Shown: positions 19,529 to 28,078, counted from the stretch's first letter. The stretch is 32,079 nt of DNA from Eubacteriales bacterium (GCA_028706405.1 JAQWBM010000029.1:1-32079); one strand, 5' to 3'. Notes: generated by a model from the letters alone, not told the origin. A program made the numbers and translations.

Positions 19529-20809
19529 TTACAAATCCTTGAATTGGAATGATTTTTTCCCTTCCGCATAGTCTGCAACGATCTGACCATTTCCAAACAG
19601 CTTGTACTTATAGGTTACCAGACCGTCAAGCCCCACCGGACCCCGCGCATGAAGCTTGCCGGTGCTGATTCCAACCTCTGCGCCAAATCCGTAGCGGTAT
19701 CCGTCTGCAAAGCGTGTGGAGCAATTATGATAGACTCCGGCAGAATCCACGAGCAGCATGAATTTTTCCGCTGCCGCTTTATTTTCCGTGATAATACTGT
19801 CCGTATGGTGGGAACCGTAACGATTGATATGATAAATAGCGTCATCCAGAGAATTCACGATTTTTATAGAAAGTATATAGTCCAGATACTCCGTTTCAAA
19901 ATCCTGTTCGGATGCAGCTTCGCATTCGATGATTTTTCTCGTTTCCTCACAGCCTCGAATCGTAACCATCTTTTCATCAAAAACCTGTTTTAAAGCCGGC
20001 AGAAGCTTTTCTGCGGCATCTCTGTGAACCAGCAGGGTTTCCGCCGTATTGCATGCAGCGACATATTGGGTCTTGGCATCCACTATGATCGGGATCGCTT
20101 TATTCAAATCTGCGGACTGATCGGCATAGATATGGCAAACCCCGTCGGCGTGACCCATCACAGGAATCTTGGAATTTGCCATTATGTGCTGGACAAATTC
20201 ATTGGAGCCTCTTGGGATCAACAAATCAATAGTATCATGGCATTTCAGAAGTTCGCTTATTTCCGCCCTGTTTTCAATAAGCGTTAAAAATCCATCCGGA
20301 ACTCCGGATTTTACTCCGGCCTCATGAATGATCCCAAACAATACTTTATTTGTATTGGCAGCTTCACTTCCGCCTTTCAGGATAGCGCAATTGCCGCTTT
20401 TCAGACAAAGAGTGGCAATCTGAACCAATGCATCGGGCCGGGATTCAAAAATCACCCCGATAACTCCGATAGGGCAGGTTACCTTATGAAGTGTCAGACC
20501 GGTATCCAGCTCGCGTTCAAACAGCTTGTTCCAAAGAGGATCCTGTAAGGAAATCAGGCTTTCAATACCGTCGATGACATCGGCGAGCTTTTGTTCGCCA
20601 AATTTCAGGCGTTTCAGAATCGGAGCAGCAAGGCGGGTTTCTTCCCCTTTTTTCAGATCCGCTTCGTTTGCGGCCAGAATGATAGACTTATTTTCAAGCA
20701 ATGCTTTCGCGATAGCATCCAGTGCCTGGTTTCTTACTTTCCCGTCAAGCAGACTCATCTGAAAGCTGTCTGATTTTATATTCCTTGTTATTTCACTGAT
20801 CGTCGCCAT
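19529..20809 (-). CDS. proA: Gamma-glutamyl phosphate reductase (426 aa)
   Basis: Second step of proline synthesis: NADPH-dependent reduction of glutamyl-5-phosphate to the semialdehyde. Aldehyde dehydrogenase fold with characteristic ANEADLKKGEE near the N-terminus, CPIGVIGVIFESRPDALVQI, LKGGSEAANTNK, VAACNTAETLLVHRD (catalytic Cys), and FGAEVGISTGKLHARGPVGL plus TYKY at the end. Full length. AGGAGAAAG precedes the start. It lies 15 nt after the metallophosphoesterase gene in a minus-strand operon, about 3 kb away from proB-proC, which are on the opposite strand. Confidence 0.96.
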   Translation of the reverse strand: MATISEITRNIKSDSFQMSLLDGKVRNQALDAIAKALLENKSIILAANEADLKKGEETRLAAPILKRLKFGEQKLADVIDGIESLISLQDPLWNKLFERELDTGLTLHKVTCPIGVIGVIFESRPDALVQIATLCLKSGNCAILKGGSEAANTNKVLFGIIHEAGVKSGVPDGFLTLIENRAEISELLKCHDTIDLLIPRGSNEFVQHIMANSKIPVMGHADGVCHIYADQSADLNKAIPIIVDAKTQYVAACNTAETLLVHRDAAEKLLPALKQVFDEKMVTIRGCEETRKIIECEAASEQDFETEYLDYILSIKIVNSLDDAIYHINRYGSHHTDSIITENKAAAEKFMLLVDSAGVYHNCSTRFADGYRYGFGAEVGISTGKLHARGPVGLDGLVTYKYKLFGNGQIVADYAEGKKSFQFKDL

Positions 20810-20824
20810 TTTTTCTTTCTCCTA

Positions 20825-21838
20825 TCAAATATCATTTTTTTTGTGTTTCTGCATTCCGGCCGGATAAAAGCAGGATTGCATAACCTTTACAAATCGTCTC
20901 TTTTTTTGACCGTTTGCAGCCTGATTGGCAGCACGCAGCCTTTCTTGGTTCGACCAGAAATTTGTAATTGGTTCAGGTCCCTTGATCAAGGTTCGTTTGA
21001 TGTATACGGTTCCGTCCCTTTTACTGTGCATATTCCAAGTGACAAGCATGATTTTTCCATACATTAATTCAAGACAGGTGATACCGCGGGGATGAATACA
21101 GCAGCCTGTGTTAAAATATGAAACTTCTCCTGCGGAGGGAAATTTCGGTCTGTGGGTATGACCGCAGATAATCATGATATCCCGCTGCACATTCCATTTA
21201 TTGTACTTTTTTTCTATTCTATGACGTTTATAGCGATTCTTGGCAGGGCTTGCAGCGTATTTGACTCCGATAACATGCATGAACTTCCAAACGTATCTTA
21301 CAAGTAAATAGGAGACTCTCCAGAATTGATCGTTTATCAAATCTCCCTGATGACCATGTACAACAAAGATTTCCTGCCCTGTATAGCGGTGCTTTAATAT
21401 TAATGCTTCATGTACGTACAGATCAGGAAACAGATCCTCTTTAACGTCTACAAATTCATCATAAATATGATATAAATGCTCTTTCACATATTTAGGATCC
21501 CGGAACTGCATGTTGTGATTTCCAAAAAGCATGAGTAAGCGGTTTGATTTATAGAAATTCTTCAGCATCTGGAAGACAGAAACATGTGCCGAACGGATAT
21601 GTTCAAAGTGTGGATGCTCCCAGAGCTCGTCACCGTCACCAACCTCCACATACGTAAAATCGTTTTGATAGTAGTAGTTCAATGCGTGGTAATAGATATG
21701 GCGGTTTCTTCCGAATTCATCAGAAAGACTGTCATCTCCGCGGTGTACATCTCCAATGAAAACAAATTTTGAGTTATCATCAAATGGTACAGGAAATGCT
21801 TTTTTTAGTACAGCATCTAATCTTGCGTGGGTATTCAT
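20825..21838 (-). CDS. Calcineurin-like metallophosphoesterase (337 aa)
   Basis: All five metal-binding blocks are visible: GDVHRGDD, GDGDELWEHPHFEH, GNHN, HGHQGD and GHTHRPKF. The layout resembles the LpxH/UDP-2,3-diacylglucosamine hydrolase-like branch, but a Gram-positive sporeformer has no lipid A, so the substrate is open. A basic C-terminal tail (NGQKKRRFVKVMQSCF...KHKKND) follows the domain. The gene sits between the YprB-like exonuclease (40 nt upstream) and proA (15 nt downstream) on the same strand, suggesting one transcript. Confidence 0.85.
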   Translation of the reverse strand: MNTHARLDAVLKKAFPVPFDDNSKFVFIGDVHRGDDSLSDEFGRNRHIYYHALNYYYQNDFTYVEVGDGDELWEHPHFEHIRSAHVSVFQMLKNFYKSNRLLMLFGNHNMQFRDPKYVKEHLYHIYDEFVDVKEDLFPDLYVHEALILKHRYTGQEIFVVHGHQGDLINDQFWRVSYLLVRYVWKFMHVIGVKYAASPAKNRYKRHRIEKKYNKWNVQRDIMIICGHTHRPKFPSAGEVSYFNTGCCIHPRGITCLELMYGKIMLVTWNMHSKRDGTVYIKRTLIKGPEPITNFWSNQERLRAANQAANGQKKRRFVKVMQSCFYPAGMQKHKKNDI

Positions 21839-21878
21839 GGGTTACCAATTCCTTCTCAAACAATATATTGATAGTATA

Positions 21879-22877
21879 TCATAATTCCTTTATAATTTCT
21901 TTCACAATTAATTTTATTAAATGGTTTACCTCTGCATAGTTTGCTTTGCGGCCGTTTTCAAGTAATAGATATCCGCTTTGATAGCCCGGGTATTTTTCAA
22001 AATCAGAGCAATCGAACGGAAAGCTCTCTAAATCCAGATATCTGGAACCCCTTGTGCTCATCCAGGGGATTTTCAGAATAAATTCACCGCTTTTAGCTGA
22101 AAAGGCAGCTTCATAAGCAGCTTGGTAACATCTGTAACTCATCGGGATGTTTTTATGTACTCCGGATATCAATAAGGAATCTTTCTGAAATCCAATTTTT
22201 TTTATGAAAGCTCTCATTTCCTGATGGGCAACAGGAAAGCCCGTATGAAACATGATTTCGTGGAGATCGAGCTTTCCTAAAACCTTCATAAGCCTTGAAA
22301 GCTGCATGATATCATCCTTGTTATGCAGCAGGATAGTATCCCTGGCAGCCTGATCGCCTGTTTTCAGAAACCGATAATATAACTCCACACTTTCTGCACC
22401 GGATATTTCATCAGCCCGTTCCGACCATAATCCGAGAAAAGCCTCAACGGTTTTCTGTTTTAAATTGGGAAGAAGTTTTCGCAATGGGGAAAACCGGCGC
22501 AGGATCCGGTAAAGATCGAAGCTATAACAAAGAGACAGCCTTTCCACGGAGATATGATGACGCTGAAACCTTGTGAGCAAAAAAGGCAGGTCAAAATGCT
22601 CTCCGTTATAGCTGACCATTACATCGAGACCTTTCAGCCGGGACAGATAGGTATGAAGCAATGCCGCTTCCTCATCGCTGGATTCCGACAGAAATTGCAT
22701 CGTGCATTTTCCGTCAGAGTCGGGAACAAGCAAGCCGCCGAGAACAAAACGGCTTTGAACGGGATTAAGACCTGTGGTTTCAATGTCTATAACACCGATA
22801 TTCAAATCTTCAAAATAGAAGTCTAATATTTTTGAATAATAAAAAGCTTCTTGACAGTGTTCGCTGATACGGTACAT
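21879..22877 (-). CDS. YprB-like DEDD exonuclease (332 aa)
   Basis: The RNase H-like 3'-5' exonuclease fold shows exo I VIDIETTGL (D and E metal ligands), exo II VSYNGEHFDLPFL and exo III LHNKDDIMQL, plus the intermediate SFDLYRILRRFSPLRKLLPNLKQKTVE typical of the YprB_RNaseH-like family. The C-terminal 120 residues are a family-specific extension. Bacillus YprB has TPR repeats that are not obvious here. The nucleic-acid substrate is unknown. A GGAGCATG-type ribosome site is weak. First gene of the exonuclease-phosphoesterase-proA operon. Confidence 0.85.
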   Translation of the reverse strand: MYRISEHCQEAFYYSKILDFYFEDLNIGVIDIETTGLNPVQSRFVLGGLLVPDSDGKCTMQFLSESSDEEAALLHTYLSRLKGLDVMVSYNGEHFDLPFLLTRFQRHHISVERLSLCYSFDLYRILRRFSPLRKLLPNLKQKTVEAFLGLWSERADEISGAESVELYYRFLKTGDQAARDTILLHNKDDIMQLSRLMKVLGKLDLHEIMFHTGFPVAHQEMRAFIKKIGFQKDSLLISGVHKNIPMSYRCYQAAYEAAFSAKSGEFILKIPWMSTRGSRYLDLESFPFDCSDFEKYPGYQSGYLLLENGRKANYAEVNHLIKLIVKEIIKEL

Positions 22878-22950
22878 GGTTCATGCTCCTTTTTTGTCAA
22901 AAAATTGATTATTTGAGTCTTTATTTTATCATAAAATTTTCATAACAAAA

Positions 22951-22986
22951 AACAAAACAAACTGCAGGGGAGCAGTTTGTTTTGTT
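22951..22986. terminator. Perfect 15-bp hairpin in a divergent intergenic region
   Basis: 22951-22965 and 22972-22986 pair without mismatch around a 6-nt loop. The stem is A/T-tailed on both sides (AACAAAACAA...TTGTTTTGTT), so it looks like a bidirectional terminator. It sits between divergent genes (exonuclease start 22877, spoVS start 23234), which is unexpected. Confidence 0.55.
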
Positions 22987-23017
22987 CAAAAGGGGTATTG
23001 GGATTAGAGATTAATGA

Positions 23018-23036
23018 GGTTATCAGGGGGATAACC
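23018..23036. other. 7-bp hairpin upstream of spoVS
   Basis: GGTTATC (23018-23024), loop AGGGG, GATAACC (23030-23036). No T-run. It lies close to the larger hairpin at 22951 and could be an operator or part of a leader RNA. Confidence 0.4.
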
Positions 23037-23135
23037 ACTTTCATATTATAACTAATTACGATAATAAATGCAAGCATTCGACATGGAAATTAAAAAAATA
23101 TTTTTACTGTCGAACGATTTATAACATGAAAAAAA

Positions 23136-23160
23136 AGGAATATATTAAAAAATAAAGAAT
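23136..23160 (+). promoter_or_regulatory. Candidate sigma-H promoter of spoVS
   Basis: AGGAATA (23136-23142), 14-bp gap, GAAT (23157-23160) fits the sigma-H pattern AGGAWWT...GAAT, and spoVS of Bacillus subtilis is known to be sigma-H dependent. No good sigma-A promoter is seen nearer the gene. Upstream, TTCGACA (23077) and TGTCGAA (23108) form a widely spaced inverted repeat. Confidence 0.5.
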
Positions 23161-23233
23161 ATAAAGAATATAGTAAAGCAAAACTTATTCAAAAAGGGAA
23201 TGAATTTAAGAAGGATTTAGGGAGGTTACAATT

Positions 23234-23494
23234 ATGGAAGTACTAAAAGTATCAGCGAAGTCAAATCCTAACTCAGTTGCAGGGGCCTTAGCAGGTGTTT
23301 TAAGAGAAAAAGGGGGGGCGGAAATACAAGCAATAGGTGCAGGTGCATTAAATCAGGCGGTTAAAGCGGTTGCTATAGCGAGGGGCTTTGTTGCTCCGAG
23401 CGGAATAGACTTAATATGTGTACCGGCATTTACCGATATTTTGATTGACGGCGAGGAACGAACGGCAATAAAGTTGATTATTGAACCAAGATAG
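23234..23494 (+). CDS. spoVS: Stage V sporulation protein S (86 aa)
   Basis: Small highly conserved sporulation protein with the Alba-like fold: MEVLKVSAKSNPNSVAGALAG, then AIGAGALNQAVKAVAIARGFVAPSGIDL and the end AFTDILIDGEERTAIKLIIEPR. Full length (86 residues as in Bacillus). It affects septation and coat assembly in Bacillus. GGGAGGTT precedes the start. Monocistronic with a terminator directly after. Strong evidence for a spore-forming host. Confidence 0.97.
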   Translation: MEVLKVSAKSNPNSVAGALAGVLREKGGAEIQAIGAGALNQAVKAVAIARGFVAPSGIDLICVPAFTDILIDGEERTAIKLIIEPR

Positions 23495-23512
23495 GTGCGA
23501 ATGGAAAAATGA

Positions 23513-23542
23513 GGGGCTGTGCTAAAATGCACAGTCCCTTTT
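23513..23542 (+). terminator. Terminator of spoVS
   Basis: GGGGCTGTGC (23513-23522) pairs with GCACAGTCCC (23529-23538) with one wobble, followed by TTTT. Confidence 0.85.
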
Positions 23543-23691
23543 AGCGTCAACTATCATCGTTTCTTTATGACCGGTTCTTGATTTTGCATAAAAACAGGTA
23601 TATAATTTTTTAACGACAGCACAGTGCTGATTTACACACATATCAAGCTGATGTGCAACATTGGCGGAGAGGTAGAATTAGGGGTTTAAGA

Positions 23692-24495
23692 ATGAACATA
23701 ATAGGAGAGCTCATACATAATAGCAGAAAGATCGTAATAAAAATAGGAAGCAATGTGCTGTCAGATGATAACGGATTTATTAACAAGGAATCACTGCGCA
23801 ATATTGTGGAACAGATAATGAAACTAATCCACGAAGGGAAACAGGTGATTATAGTTTCTTCAGGCGCAGGTATCTGCGGAGTTGCGGCTATTAACAAATG
23901 GAGCAGGAGAGGCGACATTAACTATAAGCAGGCATTATGCGCCATCGGTCAGGTAGAGCTTATGAATGCTTACAAAGAATTTTTTGACCTATACGATATA
24001 CATGTCGGACAGATGCTCCTGACCCGCGAAGATTTTGGTGATCATATGAGAATGCTGAATATCCGAAATGCCTTGTTCACATTGGTTGACGAGGGGGTTG
24101 TGCCAATCATCAACGAAAATGACAGCGTAAGTGTGGAAGAGATAAAAATTGGAGATAATGATACTTTAGGAGCGCTGACCGCAAACCTTTGGGATGCAGA
24201 CTTGCTCATAGTGATGAGTGATATTGACGGAGTTTTTGATATGGATCCTAAAGGCAATAAGGACGCAGAGTTGATAGAAGAAGTTTACGATATGGACGGT
24301 CTGCTGATGGAGATAGATTCCAGAGGGAAAAGCAGCTTTGGTACCGGCGGAATTGTTACGAAAATCCATGCAGCCAGAATGGTTAATGAATATGGCATAC
24401 CTATGCTGCTTATTAATGGAAAACATAAGAATATTCTAACAGATGTTATGGAAGGTGTGCAAAAGGGAACTGTATTTTTCAGCAACAGGGGGTAA
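23692..24495 (+). CDS. proB: Glutamate 5-kinase, short form without PUA domain (267 aa)
   Basis: First step of proline synthesis, ATP-dependent phosphorylation of glutamate. Amino-acid kinase fold with KIVIKIGSNVLSDD, VIIVSSGAGICGVAAI (glutamate/phosphate loop), VPIINENDSVSVEEIKIGDNDTLGALTA, LLIVMSDIDGVFDMDP and GTGGIVTKIHAAR. The usual C-terminal PUA domain (about 100 residues) is absent; PUA-less forms occur in many Firmicutes. ATG 23692 is taken rather than the alternative start at 23653, which has no ribosome site. The stop overlaps the first possible proC start. Confidence 0.95.
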   Translation: MNIIGELIHNSRKIVIKIGSNVLSDDNGFINKESLRNIVEQIMKLIHEGKQVIIVSSGAGICGVAAINKWSRRGDINYKQALCAIGQVELMNAYKEFFDLYDIHVGQMLLTREDFGDHMRMLNIRNALFTLVDEGVVPIINENDSVSVEEIKIGDNDTLGALTANLWDADLLIVMSDIDGVFDMDPKGNKDAELIEEVYDMDGLLMEIDSRGKSSFGTGGIVTKIHAARMVNEYGIPMLLINGKHKNILTDVMEGVQKGTVFFSNRG

Positions 24496-24500
24496 TGCAT

Positions 24501-25304
24501 ATGAAAATTGGATTTATTGGTGCCGGAAATATGGGAACAGCAATTATGAAAGGCTATCTGGCGTCACATCAAGATGAAAACAAGAATATTAATATTTACG
24601 ATAAAGATGAAAAAAAGATATTAGATTTATCACAGGAGCTTGGTGTAAACGAATGCAGCAGCCTTGAAAAGCTTATGGAACAAAGCGATATAGTCATTCT
24701 TTCGGTAAAGCCTCAAAATTTTGAAGAGGTTCTGACTGAAGCCAGCGCATTCTATAAACCTCATCAGGTGTTTGTTTCCATAGCGGCCGGTATAAGCATC
24801 GGATATATAGAGCAATTGATGAAACATGAAGGCATTAAAATAGTTCGTGTCATGCCAAACATTCCGGCATTAGTCAATGAGGGGATGAGTGCCTTATGCA
24901 AAAATGAGATTATCCCCGATGATGAATTTGAGATGGTTGTTGATATTTTCCGTTCTGTCGGAAAAGCAGAGGTTGTTGAGGAAACGATGATCGATAATGT
25001 AATCGGTATTAGCGGCAGCAGCCCTGCATATACATTTATGTTAATTGAAGCGTTAGTCGATGCTGCAGAAGCAAACGGAATGAAAAAGGAGCAGGCAGTC
25101 ATATTTGCCGGACATGCTGTTCTGGGCGCCGCAAAAATGGTGCTTGAAACGGGGATAGATCCTGCAATTCTCAGGGAAAATGTCTGTTCGCCCGGAGGTA
25201 CTACCATTGAGGCAGTAAAGGTCTTAAAAAACAACGGGTTTCACGATATACTCATCGAAGCATATCAGGCCGCGGCAGAAAAATCAAAGGTTATGACAAA
25301 ATAA
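24501..25304 (+). CDS. proC: Pyrroline-5-carboxylate reductase (267 aa)
   Basis: Last step of proline synthesis. N-terminal Rossmann NADPH-binding motif KIGFIGAGNMGTAIMKG, then VILSVKPQNFEEVL and IVRVMPNIPALVNEGMSAL, with the C-terminal signature SGSSPAYTFMLIEALVDAAEANGM and SPGGTTIEAVKVL. Normal length. ATG 24501 lies 8 nt from GGGGG; an upstream in-frame ATG at 24495 overlaps the proB stop but is only 2 nt from that site. Translation is coupled to proB. The nudix gene follows 18 nt after the stop. Confidence 0.96.
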   Translation: MKIGFIGAGNMGTAIMKGYLASHQDENKNINIYDKDEKKILDLSQELGVNECSSLEKLMEQSDIVILSVKPQNFEEVLTEASAFYKPHQVFVSIAAGISIGYIEQLMKHEGIKIVRVMPNIPALVNEGMSALCKNEIIPDDEFEMVVDIFRSVGKAEVVEETMIDNVIGISGSSPAYTFMLIEALVDAAEANGMKKEQAVIFAGHAVLGAAKMVLETGIDPAILRENVCSPGGTTIEAVKVLKNNGFHDILIEAYQAAAEKSKVMTK

Positions 25305-25322
25305 CCAGTGAAAGGTACGAAT

Positions 25323-25859
25323 ATGGTTTTTGAAGAAAAGACGATATCCAGCGAAATGATTTATGAAGGAAGCATTTTGAACCTCAGGAAAGATAAAGTC
25401 CATGTAAAGGATAATCGTATATCATACAGGGAGATCATCGAACATAATGGCGGAGTTGCTATAGCAGCAATTACTGCAGCAGGCAAAATGGTTTTGGTAC
25501 GTCAGTATCGAAAGGCTGCCGAAAAAGCAGTTTTGGAAGTACCAGCGGGAAAAATAGAAGCCAACGAAGACCATAAACTGGCCGCTGAAAGGGAACTCAA
25601 GGAAGAAACAGGGTATACTGCCGGAAAGGTCAAATTTATTACCTCTTTTTATTCCTCGGTAGGTTATTCGACGGAAGTGATCTATCTCTATTTTGCTACG
25701 GAGCTTACCCCCGGAGAAACTAATTTTGACGACAATGAAGCCATAGATATTCAGGAATACGATCTACAGGATCTGAAAAAAATGGTTTTAAGCGGTGAAA
25801 TAGAAGATGCCAAAACCATAGCAGCTATATTATTAGCCGTGTCAATAATGGAGAAATAA
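25323..25859 (+). CDS. Nudix hydrolase, ADP-ribose pyrophosphatase type (178 aa)
   Basis: Complete Nudix box in GKIEANEDHKLAAERELKEETGY (Gx5Ex7REUxEExGU, about residues 79-101). The N-terminal extension with EGSILNLRKDKVHV and VLVRQYRKAAEKAVLEVPAGKIE is typical for ADP-ribose pyrophosphatases (NudF-like). ATG 25323 is 8 nt from AAAGG; the GTG at 25308 has no site. Third gene of the proB-proC transcript. Its 3' end overlaps the convergent spoIIM gene by 35 bp. Substrate preference is inferred from the family. Confidence 0.9.
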   Translation: MVFEEKTISSEMIYEGSILNLRKDKVHVKDNRISYREIIEHNGGVAIAAITAAGKMVLVRQYRKAAEKAVLEVPAGKIEANEDHKLAAERELKEETGYTAGKVKFITSFYSSVGYSTEVIYLYFATELTPGETNFDDNEAIDIQEYDLQDLKKMVLSGEIEDAKTIAAILLAVSIMEK

Positions 25860-26445
25860 AGGATTCTATAAAACACCCGACTATTATAAATAGTGCCAGA
25901 GCTGTGTTGAGAAATAAATAGGAGCCGGAGTTTTCAGCTAAGCTCTTTTTAAATCCAAATCTTCGATTTTTTATGGTAAGAGAGGCGAGATTCAGCGCGG
26001 CTACCACTGCAATTATAATCGCCGGCATTAAGATCAAATTTTGTGGAACCATAGAAGTAAACACAATGGCAACGCCTTTAAAAGACATGGAATCGATTAA
26101 TAAGGCAGCAGAGAAACCCAGCGCCATCCCTTTGTATACCATAGCAACCAGAACTATGGGGAATCCAATGGCGGATAACCCGGAAATGAGTATTATGAAC
26201 AAAAGTCCGAGGTTATTGCCTGCTGAACTCAGAAAAATATCCATAAATGCAAGCTCATTTGGGTCTGCAAGCAAAAAGTATTGATCAAGATAGGAAATAA
26301 ATCCTTCCTTTTCTGCACTGGTCATCATAATTTCAGTAAAGACGCCCGCTGATATACCCAGTATGAAAAAAAATAAAGCAACAGCAAAGCTGACTCCGCT
26401 GGACATGATAAAATGGGATGCTTTATTTATAGTATTACGTTTCAT
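25825..26445 (-). CDS. spoIIM: Stage II sporulation protein M (206 aa)
   Basis: Membrane component of the SpoIID-SpoIIM-SpoIIP peptidoglycan-remodelling complex needed for engulfment. Five hydrophobic segments. Family marks are GVSFAVALFFFILGISAGVF at the N-terminus, the extracytoplasmic LDQYFLLAD, SSAGNNLGLLFIILISGLSAIGFPIVLVAMVYKGMALGFSA and TSMVPQNLILMPAIIIA. Full length. AAAGGAGGG precedes the start. Divergent from xerD, a common neighbourhood in sporeformers. Confidence 0.94.
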   Translation of the reverse strand: MKRNTINKASHFIMSSGVSFAVALFFFILGISAGVFTEIMMTSAEKEGFISYLDQYFLLADPNELAFMDIFLSSAGNNLGLLFIILISGLSAIGFPIVLVAMVYKGMALGFSAALLIDSMSFKGVAIVFTSMVPQNLILMPAIIIAVVAALNLASLTIKNRRFGFKKSLAENSGSYLFLNTALALFIIVGCFIESFISPLLTRLII

Positions 26446-26663
26446 AGAGACCCTCCTTTGTACTTCAATAAAGATTATGAGCTTACGGCTGATTTTAGTA
26501 CATGTTTTTATTGTACGAAAAACATATTTACTTCAAGAAATTTGTAATAATTTGTAATAAAAGGTTTTTAAGAACATATGATTTGTTATTGTAAACAATG
26601 GTTCATAGCGATATACTGTGTATGCGGATCAGATACAGAAAGTCACGGTATTGGAGATGTCCG

Positions 26664-27560
26664 ATGAATGAATTTATAAAAGAATTTATTAACTATTTGT
26701 CAACTGAAAAAAAGATGTCACAGAATTCGCAGGATGCGTACAGGCGGGACATTTTAGAATTTTCAAGAATAATCCAGGAAAAACAGAATCTGGACTTGGA
26801 TGAGGCAAGCAAAACCGAGGTAGTCGCACATATGTTACAGCTTAAAAATACAGGTAAATCCTCAGCAACGGTGAATCGCAAGGCTGCTTCGCTAAGGGCT
26901 TTTTATAATTTTATGACCGAGAAGAATTACATCTCAGAAAACCCTGCAGTGAACATCAAATCACCAAAGATTGAGAGAAAGAGCATAGAATATTTAACGG
27001 TAGATGAAATAGATATGTTGCTGAGCATACCCGACGGGAGTATAAAGGGATTAAGAGACAAAGCAATTCTGGAGCTGCTCTATGCGACAGGAATACGGGT
27101 AAGCGAGATTGTTGAGATGAATGTTGTGGATGTGAATCTGCGGATGGGGTTTGTAACATGCACAGGTGAGCACGGAAAGGCCAGGATAATTCCTATGGGC
27201 AGACCTTGCAGGGCAGCAGTGGAAGAGTACATATACGAGGTCAGGCCAAAATTTATCAAGAAGTCTGAAGATGCTGATAGTCCTAACGCATTGTTTCTAA
27301 ATTTTTCAGGCAAACGGCTGACGAGACAGGGATTGTGGAAGATGCTAAAAGAATATGCAAAGTCTGTCGGAATAGAAAACAGACTGACACCGCAGATATT
27401 AAGAAATTCTTTTGCGGTACATATGATACAAAACGGCGCCGATATAAAATCCTTGCAGGAATTGCTTGGGCATGAAGATATAAGCGCAACTCAGATATAT
27501 CTTTCGGTTGCAAAAAATAGGATAAAAGAAGTATATGATAAGTCACATCCAAGGGCTTAA
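26664..27560 (+). CDS. xerD: Tyrosine recombinase XerD-like (298 aa)
   Basis: Chromosome-dimer resolution recombinase with an N-terminal core-binding domain (FINYLSTEKKMSQNSQDAYRRD) and a catalytic domain. Active-site residues visible are R145 (ATGIRVSEI), K172 (GEHGKAR), R247, H270 (LLGHED) and Y279 (TQIYLSV). The usual His of the HxxR motif is Gln here: LTPQILRNSF, Q244, where the E. coli enzyme has H244. Length equals E. coli XerD and the end SHPRA is canonical. The start is set by TTGGAGAT before ATG 26664. Divergent from spoIIM and upstream of rplS. The function may be altered or merely slowed by the substitution. Confidence 0.9.
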   Translation: MNEFIKEFINYLSTEKKMSQNSQDAYRRDILEFSRIIQEKQNLDLDEASKTEVVAHMLQLKNTGKSSATVNRKAASLRAFYNFMTEKNYISENPAVNIKSPKIERKSIEYLTVDEIDMLLSIPDGSIKGLRDKAILELLYATGIRVSEIVEMNVVDVNLRMGFVTCTGEHGKARIIPMGRPCRAAVEEYIYEVRPKFIKKSEDADSPNALFLNFSGKRLTRQGLWKMLKEYAKSVGIENRLTPQILRNSFAVHMIQNGADIKSLQELLGHEDISATQIYLSVAKNRIKEVYDKSHPRA

Positions 27561-27589
27561 GATACGTATAAATGCTGTAAAATTTAAGC

Positions 27590-27618
27590 TTGATTTTAGA
27601 ATATGATTATGTTAATAT
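27590..27618 (+). promoter_or_regulatory. Promoter of rplS
   Basis: TTGATT (27590-27595), 17-bp spacer, TAATAT (27613-27618), 105 nt before the rplS start. Confidence 0.65.
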
Positions 27619-27624
27619 TATGTT

Positions 27625-27722
27625 TGTGTATTACGGGCGGTCCTCTGGAGTTTCTACTGTTAAAGCACAACGGATGTGCTTTTTGATACCAAGAACGTCT
27701 ATGGAGAAAGGAGGATAATACA
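27625..27722 (+). promoter_or_regulatory. rplS (L19) leader with attenuator-like hairpin
   Basis: The leader of about 98 nt contains AAAGCACA (27662-27669) paired with TGTGCTTT (27675-27682) followed by T-rich sequence (T5, 27680-27684), an intrinsic-terminator shape before the coding region. L19 leaders in Firmicutes are known candidates for ribosomal-protein autoregulation. I infer attenuation here but cannot show L19 binding. Confidence 0.55.
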
Positions 27723-28070
27723 ATGGATCTGATGAAATTAATTGAACAGGATTATGTGAAAGATGATATTCCAAAATTTAATGTTGGAGATACAGTTAAG
27801 GTACACATTAAAATCAAAGAAGGAACAAGAGAAAGAATTCAGATATTTGAAGGATTTGTCCTGAAAAGACAGAATGGCGGAATAGGAGAAACATTTACGG
27901 TAAGAAGAATTGCTTCCGGTGTAGGTGTCGAAAAGACTTTCCCGCTTCATTCTCCGCGAATAGACAAAATCGAAGTGGTAAGAGCCGGAGCTGTAAGAAG
28001 GGCCAAGTTAAATTATATGCGTGAAAGAACCGGCAAAGCAGCCAAAATTAAGGTTAAAACAAATAAATAA
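27723..28070 (+). CDS. rplS: 50S ribosomal protein L19 (115 aa)
   Basis: Ribosomal protein at the 30S-50S interface. Complete: [30 protein letters not shown], then [24 protein letters not shown] and the basic tail [19 protein letters not shown]. Normal length. AGGAGG precedes ATG. It is followed by rbgA and rnhB, the usual Firmicutes order. Confidence 0.98.
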   Translation: MDLMKLIEQDYVKDDIPKFNVGDTVKVHIKIKEGTRERIQIFEGFVLKRQNGGIGETFTVRRIASGVGVEKTFPLHSPRIDKIEVVRAGAVRRAKLNYMRERTGKAAKIKVKTNK

Positions 28071-28078
28071 AAAACATG

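Noticed and set aside
25308..25322. GTG start of the nudix gene
   Set aside because: No ribosome site ahead of it; AAAGG lies 8 nt before ATG 25323.
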